Shown piece after piece: positions 15,455 through 23,789 of a DNA stretch of 64,000 bases (the first letter of the stretch is position 1; each line of letters starts with the position of its first letter). Under the pieces are notes generated by a model. The model was not told the origin of the DNA. It saw nothing but the letters and a program-made list of their open reading frames with translations, and searched no databases. This stretch comes from Methylobacterium mesophilicum SR1.6/6 (GTDB lineage Bacteria > Pseudomonadota > Alphaproteobacteria > Rhizobiales > Beijerinckiaceae). The stretch spans positions 17,198 to 81,197 of the forward strand of contig NZ_CP043538.1 in assembly GCF_000364445.2 (NCBI RefSeq), written 5' to 3'. The translations under genes and the position numbers were made by a program.

Positions 15455-16803
15455 GCACGGCCGCGATCGGCTTCCTGTACGCGGGCGCCACGCTCGGCGC
15501 GATGCTGTCGGGCATCCCCATCGCGTTCGCGCTGGGCTTCGTGGCCTTGGCCTTCATGGTGGCGTTCATGCCGGGCGCATCCCTCGATACGGTGGCGCAG
15601 AACGTCTACGAGGAGATGGCCTCGATCACCCTGCTGTCGATCCCGCTCTTCATCCTGAAGGGCGCGGCGATCGGGCGGTCCCGGGCGGGCCAGGATCTCT
15701 ACTCAGCCATGCATGCCTGGATGCACCGCATCCCCGGTGGCCTCGGCATCGCCAACGTCTTCGCCTGCGCGCTGTTCGCCGCCATGGCGGGATCGAGCCC
15801 TGCGACCTGCTCGGCCATCGGCTCGGCCGGCATCCCCGAGATGCGCAAGCGCGGCTACTCGCCGGGCTTCGCGGCCGGGATCATCGCGGCCGGCGGCACT
15901 TTGGGTATCCTGCTGCCGCCCTCGATCACCATGATCCTCTACGCGGTTGCGGCCGAGCAGTCGCTGGGCCGGCTGTTCCTCGCGGGGATCGGCCCGGGGC
16001 TGCTGCTGGTCGGGCTGTTCGCAACGTGGTCGATGATCCGCTTCCGCTCGGAATACGCGACCGCGAAGGCGGCCCTGGAGCGCGGCGGCCCGGCCTCGCC
16101 GATCCTGGCGGACGAGCAGTACAGCATGGCGCAGCGCTTCTCGACGCTGCCGAGGGTGCTGCCCTTCGTGGTCCTGCTGACCGGCGTGATGGTGGCGCTG
16201 TACGGCGGCTACGCCACGCCGTCCGAGACGGCGGGCCTCGGCGGCCTCATGGCGCTGGCGCTGATCGCCGCGATCTACGGCGTCTGGCGGTTCCGAGACG
16301 TCAGCCCGATCCTGACCGCCACGCTGCGGGAATCGACGATGCTGATGCTGATCATCGGCATGTCGCTGCTCTACGCCTACGTGATGAGCTACCTGCACAT
16401 CTCGCAATCGGCCGCGCAGGCGATCGTGGCGATGCAGCTCTCGCCGTGGGTGCTGCTGGTCACGATCCTGTCGCTGGTGATCGTGCTGGGCTTCTTCCTG
16501 CCGCCGGTGTCGATCATCCTGATGACGGCGCCGATCATCCTGCCGCCGCTCAAGGCCGCGGGCTTCGATCTCGTGTGGTTCGGCGTGGTGATGACCATCA
16601 CGATGGAGATGGGGCTGATCCACCCGCCGGTGGGCCTCAACATCTTCGTCATCAAGAACATCGCGCCGGACATCCCGCTGTCCGACATCATCTGGGGCAC
16701 GCTGCCGTTCGTGCTGCTGATGGCGGTGGCGATTCTGATCCTCTGTCTCGTGCCGGGGATCGCCATGTGGCTGCCGGATCTGCTGCTGACGTCGACGCGG
16801 TAG
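15451..16803 (+). CDS. TRAP transporter large permease (DctM family)
   Basis: The 450-residue, strongly hydrophobic protein has about 12 membrane segments. ATG at 15451 overlaps the dctQ stop by four bases (ATGA). Family marks are SGIPIAFALGFVALAFMV near the N terminus, AAMAGSSPATCSAIGSAGIPEM in the first half, GGTLGILLPPSITMILYA, and MEMGLIHPPVGLNIFVIKN near the C terminus. DctM is the ion-coupled translocation subunit. With dctP and dctQ the system is complete and should import an organic or sugar acid for the adjacent catabolic genes. Confidence 0.92.
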   Translation: MSTAAIGFLYAGATLGAMLSGIPIAFALGFVALAFMVAFMPGASLDTVAQNVYEEMASITLLSIPLFILKGAAIGRSRAGQDLYSAMHAWMHRIPGGLGIANVFACALFAAMAGSSPATCSAIGSAGIPEMRKRGYSPGFAAGIIAAGGTLGILLPPSITMILYAVAAEQSLGRLFLAGIGPGLLLVGLFATWSMIRFRSEYATAKAALERGGPASPILADEQYSMAQRFSTLPRVLPFVVLLTGVMVALYGGYATPSETAGLGGLMALALIAAIYGVWRFRDVSPILTATLRESTMLMLIIGMSLLYAYVMSYLHISQSAAQAIVAMQLSPWVLLVTILSLVIVLGFFLPPVSIILMTAPIILPPLKAAGFDLVWFGVVMTITMEMGLIHPPVGLNIFVIKNIAPDIPLSDIIWGTLPFVLLMAVAILILCLVPGIAMWLPDLLLTSTR

Positions 16804-16888
16804 GCATTTTGCGCGGTGGCCGTCTGAAGGCGGAGACCGCCGCGCACCCCCTCCCCCCCTTCGCGGGAGAGGGAGAGAGGCGGCGCGG

Positions 16889-16920
16889 GTTGCACTCCGC
16901 TTAGCAAGAGGGCGTGCAAC
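16889..16920. repeat. Small hairpin downstream of TRAP operon
   Basis: GTTGCAC (16889-16895) pairs with GTGCAAC (16914-16920) around an 18-base loop. Just before it, a C-rich stretch and GGGAGAGGGAGAG resemble the CCCTCCCC/GGGGAGGG repeat seen in the urt operon, here degenerate. It may help end transcription of the TRAP operon, but no T run follows. Confidence 0.4.
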
Positions 16921-17023
16921 TCTGCTGCCCCGCCATGCGCGAAGCGAAGCCAGACTTCGGTCGCGACTCGAACGGCCCCAGCTTAGGTGAACGCCCACAC
17001 CGTTCGGCGTCCCAGGATCCGCC

Positions 17024-17491
17024 ATGAGTCTCGCCTCAGTCCGGGCATTCTTCGCCGAGAAGGCGCCCGATATCGCGGTCCTTGAACTCGAAACCCGCAC
17101 CGCAACCGTGGCGGAGGCCGCCGCAGCCCACGGCGTCGCCCCGGCGCAGATCGCCAAGACCCTCTCGCTAAGGGTCGGCGATCAGGTCGTCCTGGTGGTG
17201 ACCCGCGGTGACGCGCGGCTCGACAACAAGAAAGCCAAGGCAGTCCTCGGCGGCAAGGTGCGGATGCTCGATCTGGCAGAGGTCGAGGCCATCACCGGCC
17301 ACCCCGTCGGCGGCGTGTGCCCGTTCGGGCTCGTCGCGCCGCTGCCAGTCTATTGCGACGTCTCGCTCAAGGCGTTCGACGAGGTCGTGCCGGCCGCCGG
17401 CAGCACGCACAGCGCGGTCCGGATCGCGCCGGAGCGGATGGCCGCGCTCACCGCCGCCACCTGGGTCGATGTCTGCCAGGAAACCGGCTGA
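17024..17491 (+). CDS. YbaK/EbsC-family aminoacyl-tRNA deacylase
   Basis: The 155-residue single-domain protein has the YbaK/ProX fold. The conserved lysine is in APAQIAKTLSLRVGD (about residue 45) and the glycine-rich signature is GHPVGGVCPFGL. Members hydrolyse mischarged tRNAs such as Cys- or Ala-tRNA(Pro). The exact amino acid specificity is not readable here. It stands alone, convergent with the enoyl-CoA hydratase gene, nine bases away. Confidence 0.82.
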   Translation: MSLASVRAFFAEKAPDIAVLELETRTATVAEAAAAHGVAPAQIAKTLSLRVGDQVVLVVTRGDARLDNKKAKAVLGGKVRMLDLAEVEAITGHPVGGVCPFGLVAPLPVYCDVSLKAFDEVVPAAGSTHSAVRIAPERMAALTAATWVDVCQETG

Positions 17492-17500
17492 AGGCGGCGC

Positions 17501-18313
17501 CTAGCGGCCGGTCCAGTTCGGAGGCCGCTTGCCCAGGAAGGCCTCCATGCCCTCGCGGAAATCCTGGCTCATGTAGCACATGAGGATCAGGTCATCACCC
17601 GGATGCGGCGCGCCGTCGGCGGGCGCCTCCTCCTCGGCGAGGCGCCGCAGCCCTTCCTTGGTCGCCTGCATGGTGAGCGGTGCGTGTCCGGCCAGCAGCT
17701 GCGCCAGGGTATCGACCCGCTCGGTGAGCGCGTCGCGGTCATCGACGACCTCGCCCACGAGCCCGATGGCCAGCGCCTCCTCGGCGCCGACGAGGCGTGC
17801 CGTGAAGATGATGTCCTTGACCCGCGCCGCGCCGATGAGACCGGAGAGCCGTTTGAGGTTGCCCTGGCTCAGACAGTTGCCCAGCGTCCGCGCGATCGGG
17901 AAGCCGAAGCGCGCATCACGGGTGGCGATGCGCAGGTCGCAGGCCGCCGCGATCGCCGCGCCGCCGCCCGTGCAGGCGCCGGCGATCGCCGCGATGGTCG
18001 GCACGCGCAGCCGCTCCAGCGTGCCCAGCACACGATCCATGAACCGCTCGTAGCCCAGCGCGTCCTCGGCGGTGCTGAAGCTGCGGAACTGGCCGATGTC
18101 GGTGCCGGCCGCGAAGGCCTTGTCGCCGGCCCCGGTGATGATCAGCGCCTTGACATTCGGGTCGTCGGTGATCGCGTCGCAGCAGGTGATGAGGCCCTGG
18201 TACATCGCGAAGGTCATCGCGTTGCGGGCCTGCGGCCGGTTGAGGACGATGCGGGCGATGCCGCCCTCGTCCGTGGTGAACAGCAGCTCGTCGGTCGCGG
18301 GCGCGGCTTTCAT
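17501..18313 (-). CDS. Enoyl-CoA hydratase/isomerase family protein
   Basis: The 270-residue crotonase-fold protein contains RIVLNRPQARNAM, the oxyanion-hole segments KAFAAGTDIGQF and GACTGGGAAIAAACDLRIA, and ends FLGKRPPNWTGR. Where classic hydratases have a Glu pair, the second region reads GFPIARTLGNCLS, so hydratase activity should not be assumed; a CoA-ester isomerase, lyase or other crotonase reaction is possible. It follows the CoA-transferase gene on the same strand with a 23-base gap and a GGAGAC ribosome site. Together they suggest activation of an acid to a CoA ester followed by double-bond chemistry. Confidence 0.85.
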   Translation of the reverse strand: MKAAPATDELLFTTDEGGIARIVLNRPQARNAMTFAMYQGLITCCDAITDDPNVKALIITGAGDKAFAAGTDIGQFRSFSTAEDALGYERFMDRVLGTLERLRVPTIAAIAGACTGGGAAIAAACDLRIATRDARFGFPIARTLGNCLSQGNLKRLSGLIGAARVKDIIFTARLVGAEEALAIGLVGEVVDDRDALTERVDTLAQLLAGHAPLTMQATKEGLRRLAEEEAPADGAPHPGDDLILMCYMSQDFREGMEAFLGKRPPNWTGR

Positions 18314-18336
18314 GGCACGGTCTCCGTTCGGCGGGG

Positions 18337-19557
18337 TCAGGCCGCGGTCTCGCGGACCACTCCCCGCGCGATCAGGCCGTCGATCTCGGCGGCCGAATAG
18401 CCAGCCTCCGCCAGGATCGCCCGGGAATGCTCGCCGAGCAACGGGGCCGGCCCGTGCACGCGCCCGGGCGTGTCGGAGAACTTCACCGGCAGGCCGAGGG
18501 TCTTCATCGGCCCGACGCGCGGGTGATTGACCTCCACAACCATCTCCCGGGCCAGCGTCTGCGGGTCCCGATGCATGGCGTTCACGTCCAGCACCGGGCC
18601 GGCCGGGACGCCCCCCGCCTCCAGGCGCGCGAGCCATTCCGCCGAGCCGTGCTCCCGGAACACCGGCGCCAGGGTCGCGGCGAGCTCGTGCCGGTTCGCC
18701 ATCCGGTCCCGATTATGGGCGAAGCGCTCATCCTCGGCGAGCGCGTCCGCCCCGATCGCCTTCAGAAGCCGCAGCCAGTTGGTCTGGTTGGCGGCCCCGA
18801 TGGTGATCCAGCCATCGGCGGTCTCGAATGCCTCGTAGGGTGCGTTCAGCGGATGGGCCGAGCCCATCGGGCCGGGGGCGGTGCCGGTCGCCATGGCGAT
18901 GGCCGACTGCCAGTAGGTGTGGGTGATCCCCGCCTCGAAAAGGGACGTGTCGACCGCCTGCCCCTTTCCGGTCCGGAGGCGGTTGGAATAGGCCGCCAGC
19001 ACGCCCATGGCGGCCAGGATGCCGGCGGTGATGTCGGTCACCGGCGGCCCACATTTCATCGGCGGACGGCCGGCCCCCTCGCCCGTCACCGACATGAGCC
19101 CGCTCATGCCCTGCGCCACGAGGTCGAACCCGGCGCGGTCGGCGTAGGGCCCGGTGCGGCCGAAGCCCGAGAGCGAGCAGTAGACCAGTTCCGGGAATTC
19201 CTGCCGCAGGGTCTCGTAGCCGATCCCCAGGCGCTCCATCGTGCCGCCGCGGTAGTTCTCGATCAGCGCGTCGGCGCCCTTGAGCAGGCGGCGCAGGACG
19301 CCCACCCCGTCCGGATCCTTCAGGTCGAGGCTGATGCCGCGCTTGCCGCGGTTCATCATCATGTAGGCGGCGCTCTCGCCCTCCAGAGCCGGCGGCACCG
19401 TGCGGCGGGTGTCGTCGCCGTCCATCTTCTCGACCTTGATCACCTCCGCGCCCATGTCGGCGAGCATCAGCCCGCAGACTGGGCCGGCCATGATGTGCGC
19501 GAGTTCGATCACCCGCATCCCGGCGAGGGGACCGGACCGTCCACTGGATGCTGCCAT
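18337..19557 (-). CDS. Family III CoA-transferase (CaiB/BaiF)
   Basis: The 406-residue product starts with PLAGMRVIELAHIMAGPVCG and contains ADMGAEVIKVEKMDGDDTRR, where the Asp/Glu region precedes the active site, then NRGKRGISLDLKDPDG and ALIENYRGGTMERLG. The family moves CoA between carboxylic acids through an aspartyl-CoA intermediate. It lies between the MFS gene (six-base gap) and the enoyl-CoA hydratase gene, so the three form an uptake, activation and conversion operon. The acid is not identified. Confidence 0.9.
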   Translation of the reverse strand: MAASSGRSGPLAGMRVIELAHIMAGPVCGLMLADMGAEVIKVEKMDGDDTRRTVPPALEGESAAYMMMNRGKRGISLDLKDPDGVGVLRRLLKGADALIENYRGGTMERLGIGYETLRQEFPELVYCSLSGFGRTGPYADRAGFDLVAQGMSGLMSVTGEGAGRPPMKCGPPVTDITAGILAAMGVLAAYSNRLRTGKGQAVDTSLFEAGITHTYWQSAIAMATGTAPGPMGSAHPLNAPYEAFETADGWITIGAANQTNWLRLLKAIGADALAEDERFAHNRDRMANRHELAATLAPVFREHGSAEWLARLEAGGVPAGPVLDVNAMHRDPQTLAREMVVEVNHPRVGPMKTLGLPVKFSDTPGRVHGPAPLLGEHSRAILAEAGYSAAEIDGLIARGVVRETAA

Positions 19558-19563
19558 CCTCCG

Positions 19564-20856
19564 CTACTCTCCTGCCGTCACGGTCGCGGCCGGGGCGACG
19601 GGTCCCGTCGCGGGCTCCACGAACTCCCGCTCGGGATGCATCGTGAAGGCGAGGCCGGCGCCGAGCAAGCAGAGGCCGATCGAGCCGACGAACGGCAGGG
19701 TCCAGCTTCCCGTCATGTCCACGATGACGCCGAAGACGATCGGCGAGACGATCGCCGCGATGGCCGAGCCGGTGTTCATCAGGCCGCTCGCCGTCCCGGC
19801 ATATTTCGGCGCGATGTCCATCGGCACCGACCAGATCGGCCCGATCACGAGCTCGGCGAAGAAGAAGCCGGACGACAGGAGGAGCGCCACCAGCGTCAGA
19901 TCGCGCGTCATGAACACGCCGGCGAGGCTCGCGGCCGCGCCGAGGAACCCAACCACGATGACCGAGAGACGCGCGAGCTTCACCTTGCCGGTCCGATGCA
20001 GGATGGAGTCGCTCAGCATCCCGCCCACCGTGTCGCCGACCACGCCGGCGAAGAACACGCCGGAGGCGAACAGCGCCGAGTTCTTCAGGTCGAGGCCGTA
20101 ATTCTCCTTGAAGAAGCTCGGAAGCCAGCCGAGAAACAGCCACAGCGTCCAGCCGTAGCAGAAATACGTGACGGTTACAGGAAGCATCCGCCGGGTCAGG
20201 GCGCCCCACGGAACGCTCTGCTTCGCGCCGACCTTGCGGGGTGGGGGCAGCGTCTCCAGCTCCGCGCGGGTGATCGCCGGGTGCTCGGACGGATCGTCGC
20301 GGAAGTAGAGCCACCAGATCGCGACCCAGATGAAGCTCACGGCGCCGAGGATCACGAAGCTGGTCCGCCACCCGAAATGGTAGATCAGGAACGCGACGAT
20401 CGGCGGGGCCACGGCGTTGCCGAGGCGGGCGAAGGCGTGGGTGATGCCCTGCGCGAAGCCGCGCCGGCCGGGCGCGGTCCAATTCTGCATGGCACGCGTC
20501 GCGGTCGGGAAGGTCGCGCCCTCGCCGAAGCCGAGGAGCACCCGCGCCAGGAACAAGCTCACCAGCCCACCGACCATGCCGGTGAGGATCGTGGCCGCGG
20601 CCCAGATCACGCCGCAGGCGAGCAGCGTGCGCCGTGCGCCGAACTTGTCGCCCACCGAGCCGCCGATCACCTGGAAGATCGCGTAGGGATAGGCGAAAGC
20701 CGACAGGATCAAGCCGAAATCGGTCTTGGACATGCCAAAGTCGCGCATGATCTCTGCGCCGGCCGTGGCGATGTTCACCCGGTCCAGATAGGTGATGAAA
20801 TACATCACGCAGAGCAGGCCGAGCACGCCATTCGTGGCGCTGATGCGCTTCGACAT
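19564..20856 (-). CDS. MFS transporter, anion:cation symporter (hexuronate/phthalate type)
   Basis: The 430-residue protein has 12 predicted membrane segments. It starts SATNGVLGLLCVMYFITYLDRVNIA, the N-terminal signature of the ACS family (D-R-x-N in helix 1), and contains GGSVGDKFGARRTL in loop 2-3 and GFGEGATFPTATRAM in helix 4. ACS proteins import organic anions such as glucarate, hexuronates or phthalate. ATG at 20856 is chosen because GGAGGAACGGTCG precedes it. It is the first gene of the operon with the CoA-transferase and crotonase genes, so its substrate is probably the acid they activate. Confidence 0.88.
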   Translation of the reverse strand: MSKRISATNGVLGLLCVMYFITYLDRVNIATAGAEIMRDFGMSKTDFGLILSAFAYPYAIFQVIGGSVGDKFGARRTLLACGVIWAAATILTGMVGGLVSLFLARVLLGFGEGATFPTATRAMQNWTAPGRRGFAQGITHAFARLGNAVAPPIVAFLIYHFGWRTSFVILGAVSFIWVAIWWLYFRDDPSEHPAITRAELETLPPPRKVGAKQSVPWGALTRRMLPVTVTYFCYGWTLWLFLGWLPSFFKENYGLDLKNSALFASGVFFAGVVGDTVGGMLSDSILHRTGKVKLARLSVIVVGFLGAAASLAGVFMTRDLTLVALLLSSGFFFAELVIGPIWSVPMDIAPKYAGTASGLMNTGSAIAAIVSPIVFGVIVDMTGSWTLPFVGSIGLCLLGAGLAFTMHPEREFVEPATGPVAPAATVTAGE

Positions 20857-20951
20857 CGACCGTTCCTCCACCTGTGGACGCCGCCGCGCGCGGTCGTCGG
20901 GCGCCTCGACCGCAGGGTCGGGCGCTCTCTCGTAATGCATTATTCAAACGG

Positions 20952-20965
20952 TTCCGGAGCCGGAA
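20952..20965. repeat. Short palindrome upstream of MFS operon
   Basis: TTCCGG-AG-CCGGAA is a perfect 14-base inverted repeat in the 224-base gap between the two MFS genes, about 96 bases upstream of the symporter start. It may be a regulator site. Nothing else is seen in this gap. Confidence 0.3.
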
Positions 20966-21080
20966 GGCAACCGCTGAACTGCATCCTTCAGGTGAAACGT
21001 GCGGATTGCCAGCAAGCGAGAGCGGGGACCGCCGGGGTCCCCGCGTCGAATGCCGCGCTGCTGCGGCCTGGAGGATGTGG

Positions 21081-22376
21081 TCAGGCGGTGGCGGGCCGGA
21101 GCTGACCCTGTTCCGCCTCCGCGGCGGTCCCGAGAGCTTTGCCGCGCGGCCCGACCCAGCTCCCGACCCATTTGCGCTGCCATAGGGCGAGGCAACCGAG
21201 CACCAGGGCGGTGAAGGCGGCGTAGCCGATGAAGCCCATCGAGAACGAGCCGGTATACTGCTTGGACAGGCCCATCACGTTCGGCAGGATCGCGCCGCCG
21301 AGGGCGCCGACTTCGCCGATCATCGAGCCGGCCACCGCGGTGTTGGTGGGCCAGCGCAGGGGCACGAGCTGGAACAGCGCGCCGTTGCCGGCGCCGAGCG
21401 CCGCGAAGCACAGCATGAACAGGATCGTGGTGAGGGCGAGCGACGGGGTCGCGGTCAGCGACAGGAACGTGGCGATCGCCGCGAGCAGCACCACCGACAG
21501 GACGGCGATCCCACCCATCCGGTCGGCAAAGTAGCCGCCGACGATCCGGATGCCCGAACCCATGAAGGCCGCCAGCATGGTCAGCCGCCCGGCCTCGACC
21601 TTCGTGACGGCGAACTGCTCGTAGAAGAAGGTGGGCAGGAAGTTCGACAGGCCGACGAAGCCGCCGAAGGTGATCACGTAGATCAGCGAGAAGGCCCAGC
21701 CGTCCTTCGTGAACAGGCAGGAGACGTGCTCCTTGAAGGACTGGTGCTCGCAATCCGGCGGTTCCTTGGCCAGCACGATCATGACGGCGAGCGGCAGCAG
21801 CATGACCACGCCGGCGAAGGCGTAGGTGGTCTGCCAGCCGTAGGCCTGCGCCAGCGGCGGCGCGAACAAAACCGCCAGCACGGTTCCGGAATTGCCGGCA
21901 CCCGCGATCCCCATGGCCAGGCCCTTGTGCTCCGGCGGGAACCAGCCCGAGCCCAGCGACAGCGCCACGCCGAACGAGGCGCCCGCGATGCCGAGCAGGA
22001 CTCCCATGGCGAGCACGTGGTTGTACGAGGAGACGAACAGGTATCCGTAGGCCATCGCCAGCATGATCACGGTCATCTCGGTGATCGCGGCGTTCTTGCG
22101 GCCGATATATTGGGCCAGAACCCCGAGCGGGAAGCGCATGAGCGCGCCCGCGAGGATCGGTAGGGAGATCATGAAACCGGTCTGGGCCGGGGTCAGCTTG
22201 TAAGTCTCGGTGATGAACGGGCCCATGGCGCCGTTCAGGACCCAGATCGCGAAGCAGAAATCGAAATACAGGAAGGCGGCGAACAGCGTCGGGGGGTGAC
22301 CCGACTTCATCACGGTCTTGAAGCTGGCCATAGAGGTGCTCGTCTTGAAAGGGCGAACCGTCACGCGGTCGCTCAT
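21081..22376 (-). CDS. MFS nitrate/nitrite transporter (NarK/NNP family)
   Basis: The 431-residue protein has about 12 membrane segments. It carries the NNP family pattern: RFPLGVLAQYIGRKNAAI in loop 2-3, the nitrate signature GIAGAGNSGTVLAVLFAPPL in helix 5, and a second glycine-rich motif GEVGALGGAILPNVMG in helix 11. Such proteins move nitrate or nitrite across the inner membrane. No nitrate or nitrite reductase gene is nearby, which is unusual, and the cognate reductase must be elsewhere. It is not obviously co-transcribed with the symporter 224 bases downstream. Confidence 0.85.
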   Translation of the reverse strand: MSDRVTVRPFKTSTSMASFKTVMKSGHPPTLFAAFLYFDFCFAIWVLNGAMGPFITETYKLTPAQTGFMISLPILAGALMRFPLGVLAQYIGRKNAAITEMTVIMLAMAYGYLFVSSYNHVLAMGVLLGIAGASFGVALSLGSGWFPPEHKGLAMGIAGAGNSGTVLAVLFAPPLAQAYGWQTTYAFAGVVMLLPLAVMIVLAKEPPDCEHQSFKEHVSCLFTKDGWAFSLIYVITFGGFVGLSNFLPTFFYEQFAVTKVEAGRLTMLAAFMGSGIRIVGGYFADRMGGIAVLSVVLLAAIATFLSLTATPSLALTTILFMLCFAALGAGNGALFQLVPLRWPTNTAVAGSMIGEVGALGGAILPNVMGLSKQYTGSFSMGFIGYAAFTALVLGCLALWQRKWVGSWVGPRGKALGTAAEAEQGQLRPATA

Positions 22377-22812
22377 GCCGGGGATCCGGACTCACACCGT
22401 CCGCTGTTTGGAGCGCCGTTGCTCCGCCGCCGCAGCAGGCGCGGCCAGTGCGGCAATGCAGCGAGCGTGCCAAGCTTCGGACCTCGCGCGATTGAGCGAT
22501 GGCGGTATGGCCTCTTGCCGAAGCCGGCCCGGATCACGTCCTTCGGGTGCCTCGGTTCAAGGCAGGTCGTGCCGAGCAAACGGGCGTCGGCTCGCCGGCC
22601 GGGGCGGCGCACCGTTGAGGCACAGCCGCAACACCCGTTGGGAGAAAGTGGTCGCCAGACCCTCAAGGCGGCCCGACAACGCTTGCGGCAACTTGGCGGC
22701 GATGCGCGATATTTGCTAAGCCGCGGATTGAGCTGCCCAACGACTTCGTGCCGGCCGGCTCGATCGCGCACCGTCGCACAGCCCGGTGACGCCATCCAGG
22801 GAAATTCGTACC
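22377..22812. other. Divergent intergenic region, no gene recognised
   Basis: This region separates the nitrate porter (minus strand) from the L,D-transpeptidase (plus strand). Open frames are present but show no signal peptide, motif or codon pattern that supports a protein. GCGATATTTGCTAAG near 22700-22720 is locally AT-richer and might be part of the transpeptidase promoter. Confidence 0.4.
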
Positions 22813-23748
22813 ATGTCCGCCCCAATCCGCGGCCTTCTGCTGGCCGGCTTCACACTTCTCGCGCTGGCTTCGACTGCTGAGGCCCAGGGCCGCGGCCCGG
22901 TCGCGGAGTCCGGGATCGACGGCTTCGGCGACGACGGGCAGCTCTACCAGGACCAGAACGGCGCGTATTACGTGCGGCGGGGCGACCGCTACCTGCCTTA
23001 TACGGGTCGCACCGACTTCGTCCGCCCCGGCCCGCGGGCGCCGGCCGCTCCTCCGCCGGCCGCGGCCGACTTCGACGCGCCGCCGGCCGTGCCGGCCCGC
23101 CCGGGCACCGCACCGGCCGCCGAAGGCCTGTCGCCGATCGAGGCCGCGAAGGCCAAGGCCGTGCTCCGGGCGCCCGACAACGAGCCGATCGACTACGCGA
23201 AGGCCTACGGACCGGTCGCCGACGACGTCTTCCCGATCCAGGCCTTCAATTACAAGAAGATGAACCCCGCGTTCCTGCGGCAGGAGATCGCCTATCACGG
23301 GCCCTACGAGCCCGGGACGATCATCGTCGATCCCCGGGCGCACCAGCTGACGCTGGTGGAACAGAACGGCCGGGCACGGCGCTATGGAGTGGGCGTGGGC
23401 AAGCAGGGCTTCTCGTGGTCCGGCACCGCCACGGTCAACTCCAAGCAGGCATGGCCGGATTGGTATCCGCCCAAGGAGATGATCGCCCGCAGCCCGAAGC
23501 TCGCGAGCGAGGTCGACAAGCTGCAGAGCGGGCTCGGCGTGGCGGGCGGCCTGCGCAATCCGCTCGGCGCCCGGGCCATGTACCTCTGGCAGGGCAACAA
23601 GGACACGCTGTTCCGCATCCACGGCACGCTGGAGCCGTTCTCCATCGGGAAGAGCGTGTCCTCGGGCTGCATCCGGATGATCAATCAGGACGCGATCGAC
23701 CTGTTCAGCCGCGTCAACGTCGGCACCAAGGTGGTCGTCCTGAACTGA
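22813..23748 (+). CDS. Periplasmic L,D-transpeptidase (YkuD family)
   Basis: The product has 311 residues. The N terminus GLLLAGFTLLALASTAEAQG is a cleavable signal peptide. A proline/alanine-rich linker (about 75-110) leads to the YkuD domain, starting EPGTIIVDPRAHQLTLVEQN. The active-site block is HGTLEPFSIGKSVSSGCIRM, with the conserved His, Ser, Gly-Cys and Arg. These enzymes form 3-3 crosslinks in peptidoglycan or attach proteins to it. ATG at 22813 is chosen because it begins the signal peptide directly. A second YkuD protein is at 46588. Confidence 0.9.
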   Translation: MSAPIRGLLLAGFTLLALASTAEAQGRGPVAESGIDGFGDDGQLYQDQNGAYYVRRGDRYLPYTGRTDFVRPGPRAPAAPPPAAADFDAPPAVPARPGTAPAAEGLSPIEAAKAKAVLRAPDNEPIDYAKAYGPVADDVFPIQAFNYKKMNPAFLRQEIAYHGPYEPGTIIVDPRAHQLTLVEQNGRARRYGVGVGKQGFSWSGTATVNSKQAWPDWYPPKEMIARSPKLASEVDKLQSGLGVAGGLRNPLGARAMYLWQGNKDTLFRIHGTLEPFSIGKSVSSGCIRMINQDAIDLFSRVNVGTKVVVLN

Positions 23749-23764
23749 GCCCAGGCGAACCGGG

Positions 23765-23789
23765 GCGGGCTGCGTCTAACTCAGCCCGC
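23765..23789. terminator. Candidate bidirectional terminator hairpin
   Basis: GCGGGCTG (23765-23772) pairs perfectly with CAGCCCGC (23782-23789) around a nine-base loop, between the convergent L,D-transpeptidase and glpX genes and over the glpX stop codon. There is no T run, so a Rho-independent function is uncertain. Confidence 0.4.

Noticed and set aside
18427..21105. 892-codon open frame on the plus strand opposite the CoA-transferase and MFS genes
   Set aside because: The opposite strand encodes two clear family proteins in order; the long frame arises from codon bias.
22296..22880. 194-codon plus-strand frame in the gap before the L,D-transpeptidase
   Set aside because: It overlaps two real genes at its ends, and is Arg-rich without motif or signal peptide.
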